From positions 1-64,000 of the forward strand of contig JAAZNW010000001.1 of NCBI GenBank assembly GCA_012798065.1: DNA of 64,000 nucleotides, read 5' to 3'. The DNA is from Chloroflexota bacterium. Its GTDB lineage: Bacteria > Chloroflexota > Anaerolineae > Anaerolineales > Anaerolineaceae. A program made the position numbers and the translations under genes. Numbering within the stretch: the first letter of the stretch is position 1; each line of letters begins with the position of its first letter. The notes under the pieces are model-generated. The model did no database searches, was not told where the DNA came from, and saw only the letters and a program-made list of their open reading frames with translations. Below, piece after piece: positions 59,947 to 64,000 of the stretch.

Positions 59947-60241
59947 CAGGTCAAGGGTTTACTGGCAGGAACATCCAGCACTCGCACAAGGCGCTCGCAA
60001 ATCCCTTCGGTGGTTCAACCAATTCCGGCAAAAAAGCTCAGGTCAAGGGTTTACTGGCAGGAACATCCAGCACTCGCACAAGGCGCTCGCAAATCCCTTC
60101 GGTGGCTCAACCAATTCCGGCAAAGAACCTCAGGTCAAGGGTTTACTGGCAGGAACATCCAGCACTCGCATAGGGCGCTTGCAAATCCTTTCGGTGGCTC
60201 AACCAATTCCGGCAAAGAAGCCCAGGTCAAGGGTTTACTGG
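59947..60241 (+). repeat. Three 92-bp tandem repeats plus partial fourth, derived from the tRNA-Thr 3' half and its flank
   Basis: Units start at 59947, 60039, 60131, 60223 (exact 92-nt spacing); each begins caggtcaagggtt and contains aaatccctt(cctttt-type variants)cggtggctcaaccaattccggcaaa. Confidence 0.95.
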
Positions 60242-60318
60242 ATGCGGTTGACATGACGCAATACACTCTCCAAGGCTGTTGTTTTTAAAAGGTCACTTTG
60301 ATAAGGTAAAATGAAGAA

Positions 60319-60924
60319 ATGGACATGGAGACAAATAAGAAAAAGTCAGGCTGTGGGTGCGGTCTGGCGATGCTCATTTTGCTTGTTGTGGTGGTACTGA
60401 CCTCCCCTTTGATACTACGGGGGATTGGCGCCCTGCTTATTTACGCTGATCCGCTCAAAGAGGCGGATAGCGTGGTAGCACTGAGCGGCGATACCGGCGA
60501 CCGGGTGGCAGAGGCAGCCCGGTTATATCAAAAACAATATGCCAGTTATCTCTTCATAACCTATACTGACGAACCAGCGCGGGATGCCCTGATACGGGCT
60601 GCGGTGATAGAAGGAATTCCGGCTGACCGCGTTATTGTGACGGAAATGCAGGTATCCAACACGGTAGATGAAGCACGCGCCATCAAAGCGCTGGCAAAGG
60701 AACGCGCGCAGGATTCACTGATCATCATCACTGATCCCTTTCATACGCTGCGAACGCGCATCATCTTCCGCAACGTATTTCGCGGAAGCGGGATAGATGT
60801 TCAGGTGCGGCCGGTTGGCGGGCATTGGTACCGTTCCACCACCTGGTGGCGCACTGCTGAGGGTCGGCGTTACACATTGGAAGAATACCTGAAAATTTTG
60901 CTGTACTTTTTTGGCAGGTATTAA
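60319..60924 (+). CDS. YdcF/ElyC family (DUF218) membrane protein
   Basis: ADSVVALSGDTGDRVAEAARLY, NTVDEARAI, ITDPFHTLRTRIIF motifs. Confidence 0.88.
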   Translation: MDMETNKKKSGCGCGLAMLILLVVVVLTSPLILRGIGALLIYADPLKEADSVVALSGDTGDRVAEAARLYQKQYASYLFITYTDEPARDALIRAAVIEGIPADRVIVTEMQVSNTVDEARAIKALAKERAQDSLIIITDPFHTLRTRIIFRNVFRGSGIDVQVRPVGGHWYRSTTWWRTAEGRRYTLEEYLKILLYFFGRY

Positions 60925-60963
60925 ATTAGGATGCTTTCCGATGGATTCTAATATAATTATTCC

Positions 60964-61605
60964 ATGACCAAACATAAAAAACCACTTGTTATCGGAATCG
61001 CCGGTGGATCGGGCTCAGGGAAAACCACTGCAGCGGACATCATCCTGAAGAAGGTTGGCTCTCACCGCATTGCGTATCTGCAGCACGATTCATACTACCG
61101 GGAACTGACCAACCTACCCATCAACCAGCGCCGGGAAGTGAACTTTGATCACCCGGATTCACTTGAGTCCGACTTAATGCGGGAGCATATCATGGCGCTC
61201 AAAGAATGGAAAGCCATTGAGGTGCCAGTATATGACTTTACCACCCACAGCCGAACCAGCCAGACACTGCACGTTGAGCCCAGGAGGGTGATCCTTGTAG
61301 AAGGAATCTTGATCTTTGCCGAGCCGGCTTTACGCTCGCTTTTTGATGTGAAGATCTTTGTAGATACTGACGCGGATATTCGCTTTATCCGCCGTTTGAA
61401 GCGTGACCTTGAAGAGCGCGGGCGCACCACCGAGATGGTAATTAAACAGTACCTCACTACGGTGCGACCGATGCACCTGGATTTTGTGGAGCCCTCAAAA
61501 CGCTATGCGGATGTGATCATCCCTGAGGGGGGACTGAACGAAGTGGCGATGGATATGGTCATTGCCCGAATTGAATCTATGCTGCGTGACGACAGCAACC
61601 CATGA
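60964..61605 (+). CDS. udk: Uridine kinase
   Basis: GIAGGSGSGKTTAADII, DSYYREL, FDHPDSLESDLM motifs. Confidence 0.94.
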   Translation: MTKHKKPLVIGIAGGSGSGKTTAADIILKKVGSHRIAYLQHDSYYRELTNLPINQRREVNFDHPDSLESDLMREHIMALKEWKAIEVPVYDFTTHSRTSQTLHVEPRRVILVEGILIFAEPALRSLFDVKIFVDTDADIRFIRRLKRDLEERGRTTEMVIKQYLTTVRPMHLDFVEPSKRYADVIIPEGGLNEVAMDMVIARIESMLRDDSNP

Positions 61606-62144
61606 GCAAATTAAGCGGCTGGAAACTTACTTTTGTCAGGGTGCTGGTGCTTCTGGCGGTTATTACATTAACCATATTTCTCATCCTCAATCGTGACAGA
61701 GTGCAGGAACTGGAAGCGTTGGGATACCCGGGGATATTTCTGATTTCCCTGTTTTCCAATGCCACGCTCATCCTTCCGGTGCCTGGCGTGCTGTTCACCT
61801 CGGCGATGGGCGCGGTTTTTAACCCGTACTGGGTGGCGCTGGCAGCCGGGTGCGGAGCGGCGCTCGGCGAACTGACGGGTTATGTGGCTGGGTTTAGTGG
61901 ACAAGGCATTATAGAGAACAAGCAATGGTACGCCAGGGTTACGGAATGGATGAAAAAATTCGGGGGACTGACTGTGTTGTTGCTGGCTTTTATACCCAAC
62001 CCGATTTTTGATATTGCCGGGATGGTGGCGGGCGCGCTGCGGATGCCGCTGTGGAAGTTTCTCCTCTTTAGCTGGGTTGGAAAGACCGGCAAAATGTTGG
62101 TTTTTGCGTTGGGTGGAGCGGGGTTGCTCGAACTGTTGACTTGA
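61602..62144 (+). CDS. VTT/DedA-like membrane protein
   Basis: Multi-TM; AAGCGAALGELTGYVAGFSG and FIPNPIFDIAGMVAGALRMP. Confidence 0.85.
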   Translation: MSKLSGWKLTFVRVLVLLAVITLTIFLILNRDRVQELEALGYPGIFLISLFSNATLILPVPGVLFTSAMGAVFNPYWVALAAGCGAALGELTGYVAGFSGQGIIENKQWYARVTEWMKKFGGLTVLLLAFIPNPIFDIAGMVAGALRMPLWKFLLFSWVGKTGKMLVFALGGAGLLELLT

Positions 62145-62260
62145 AAACTTCCCGTTGAAAATTCTTACTATCTCCTATTTGATTGTGAATATTAAAAAAT
62201 CCATATAGAATTATTTCAATCGCGAATAAAAAAACCACATGCTATCGCCAGGAGGAATTC

Positions 62261-64000
62261 ATGATCAAGAAGAGTATTATGGTAAATGGCATCCCGCGCA
62301 TCATCATTGCTGACCCTGAAGCCACACTTGCTGAGGTTCTGCGTGTTCAGCTGGGGTTAATCGGTACCAAGGTTGGGTGTAATGAAGGGCATTGCGGCTC
62401 TTGTTCGGTGATTATGGATGGCAAGCTGACACGTTCCTGTATCGTCAGGATGAACAAGGTTCCTGATTGGGCCTGCATTACCACGGTTGAAGGAATCGGC
62501 ACTCCTAAAGATATGCATCCAATCCAGAAAGCCTTGGTCTTTCATGGGGCGGCGCAGTGTGGGTTTTGCATGCCCGGTTTTGTGGTTTCGTCCAAGGCGC
62601 TGCTTGATGTTAACCCTTCGCCTACCCGTGATGATGTGCGCGCCTGGTTCCAAAAGAACCTGAACGCGTGCCGTTGTACAGGCTACAAGCCCATTGTGGA
62701 CGCGGTGATGGACGCCGCGGCTGTGATGCGCGGCGAACAACCGATGGCAAGCCTGGAGTTTAAAATGCCGGAAGATGGAAGGATCTGGGGGAAGTCCTAT
62801 CCGCGGCCTTCAGCTGTTGCCAAGGTGACCGGAACGGCCGATTACGGCGCCGACCTTGGCTTAAAATTACCGACATCCACCTTACACCTGGCGCTGGTTC
62901 AGGCGAAAGTGAGCCACGCGAATATTCTGGAGATAGATACTACTGAAGCGGAGAAAATGCCCGGTGTGTTCAAGGTAGTCACTTATAAAGATATCAAGGG
63001 GAAAAATCGTATCAACGGGTTGGTAACCTGGGAAACCAATCGGTGTGACGGCTGGGACCGCCCCATCCTGTGCGACCAGAAAGTATTTCAATATGGAGAC
63101 GCGATCGCTATCGTCTGCGCGGATACCAAAGCGCAGGCGCTCGCCGCGGCAGAAAAGGTCAGGGTTGAACTGGAAGAGCTGCCCGCGTATATGAACGCGC
63201 CTGAAGCCATGGCGGATGATGCGATCGAGATTCACCCCGGAACACCGAATGTTTATTTTACGCAAGGCGTGGTGAAAGGAGAAGACACCAAACCGCTTAT
63301 GGCATCCGCGGCTTACACAGCCGAAGGGTCTTTTTACACGCAGCGGCAACCTCATCTCACCATCGAACCGGATATGGGTTTTGCCTATTATGATGATGAA
63401 GGCAGGCTTACCATCCACTCTAAGAGCATTGCTTTGTACCTGCACGCTTTAATGATCGCGGATGGTTTGGGTGTAGATGCCTCGAATATTCGGATGGTTC
63501 AAAACACTGCCGGCGGCACTTTTGGTTACAAGTTTTGCCCCACCATCGAAGCGTTGGTTGGCGCGGCCTGCATCGCGACACAACGACCGGTTTACCTGGA
63601 ATATGATTATGAACAGTTCATTACCTATACTGGAAAGAGGTCGCCTTTCTTTACCTGGTTGAAACTGGGAGCGGATAAAGATGGAAGGCTTATTGCCATG
63701 GAAACTGATTGGATTGTGGACCATGGCGCTTATTCTGAATTTGGAGACCTGTTAACCCACAAGGGCGCTCAGTTTATCGGGGCGGGATACGACATTAAGA
63801 ACATCAGGGGAAGAGGGCGAACTGTGTGCACCAACCATGCCTGGGGCGCCCCGTTCAGGGGTTACGGCGCGCCTGAAAGTGAGTTCCCTTCTGAGTCTTT
63901 GATGGATGAACTCGCGGAAAAAATCGGCATGGATCCATTGGAATTTCGATATCTCAACGTGTATCGTCCTGGTGCAACAACTCCAACCGGGCAGGTGCCT
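62261..64000 (+). CDS. Molybdopterin aldehyde oxidoreductase / xanthine dehydrogenase family, [2Fe-2S] + Mo domains fused (3' truncated by window end)
   Basis: Open frame to window end; CNEGHCGSCSVIMDG...C and CGFCMPGF...CRCTGY ferredoxin/2Fe-2S motifs, then YPRPSAVAKVTGTADYGAD and GGTFGYK Mo-domain motifs; SD aggagg. Confidence 0.92.
   Translation, partial: MIKKSIMVNGIPRIIIADPEATLAEVLRVQLGLIGTKVGCNEGHCGSCSVIMDGKLTRSCIVRMNKVPDWACITTVEGIGTPKDMHPIQKALVFHGAAQCGFCMPGFVVSSKALLDVNPSPTRDDVRAWFQKNLNACRCTGYKPIVDAVMDAAAVMRGEQPMASLEFKMPEDGRIWGKSYPRPSAVAKVTGTADYGADLGLKLPTSTLHLALVQAKVSHANILEIDTTEAEKMPGVFKVVTYKDIKGKNRINGLVTWETNRCDGWDRPILCDQKVFQYGDAIAIVCADTKAQALAAAEKVRVELEELPAYMNAPEAMADDAIEIHPGTPNVYFTQGVVKGEDTKPLMASAAYTAEGSFYTQRQPHLTIEPDMGFAYYDDEGRLTIHSKSIALYLHALMIADGLGVDASNIRMVQNTAGGTFGYKFCPTIEALVGAACIATQRPVYLEYDYEQFITYTGKRSPFFTWLKLGADKDGRLIAMETDWIVDHGAYSEFGDLLTHKGAQFIGAGYDIKNIRGRGRTVCTNHAWGAPFRGYGAPESEFPSESLMDELAEKIGMDPLEFRYLNVYRPGATTPTGQVP

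Noticed and set aside
59947-60241. CRISPR array
   Set aside because: Contiguous 92-bp tandem units with no unique spacers and clear tRNA derivation; no cas genes in window.
59917-60288. 123-aa ORF across the tRNA-Thr repeat array
   Set aside because: Starts inside the tRNA 3' end and encodes repeats in shifting frames (92 is not a multiple of 3); no SD or domain; explained by the DNA repeat.

Overview
Gene-dense bacterial chromosomal window. Gene content and gene neighbourhoods suggest a Chloroflexota/Anaerolineae-type genome, but that is an inference, not a phylogeny. I support about 55 protein-coding genes. They include: DUF3160 and CapA proteins; a DHH-CBS-polyA-polymerase tRNA nucleotidyltransferase; an exopolysaccharide locus (GT4, heparinase, bi-domain oxidoreductase, Wzz, O-antigen ligase); RecX and RNase Y; leuS; cydDC; tsaC-prmC-prfA; an exopolysaccharide/FemAB operon; rsfS; thpR; an FHA protein; dinB; udk; and a molybdenum aldehyde oxidoreductase cut by the window end. 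RNA features: tRNA-Ala(CGC), tRNA-Ala(GGC), tRNA-Thr(CGT), a Leu-type T-box leader in front of leuS, and a 6S RNA-like gene. No CRISPR array, transposase or prophage was seen. The most unusual structures are: (1) an array of 92-bp tandem repeats directly downstream of tRNA-Thr, each unit a copy of the tRNA 3' end and its flank with a 37-nt insertion in the T-loop; (2) a tRNA-Ala/tRNA-Ala/T-box/leuS arrangement with almost no space between tRNA end and T-box, suggesting the leader is released by tRNA processing; (3) a heparinase gene split at a U-UUU-UUU slippery heptamer; (4) a terminator abutting the recX start codon; (5) a probable CUG start for rsfS. No complete new multi-gene system (for example defence) is evident.
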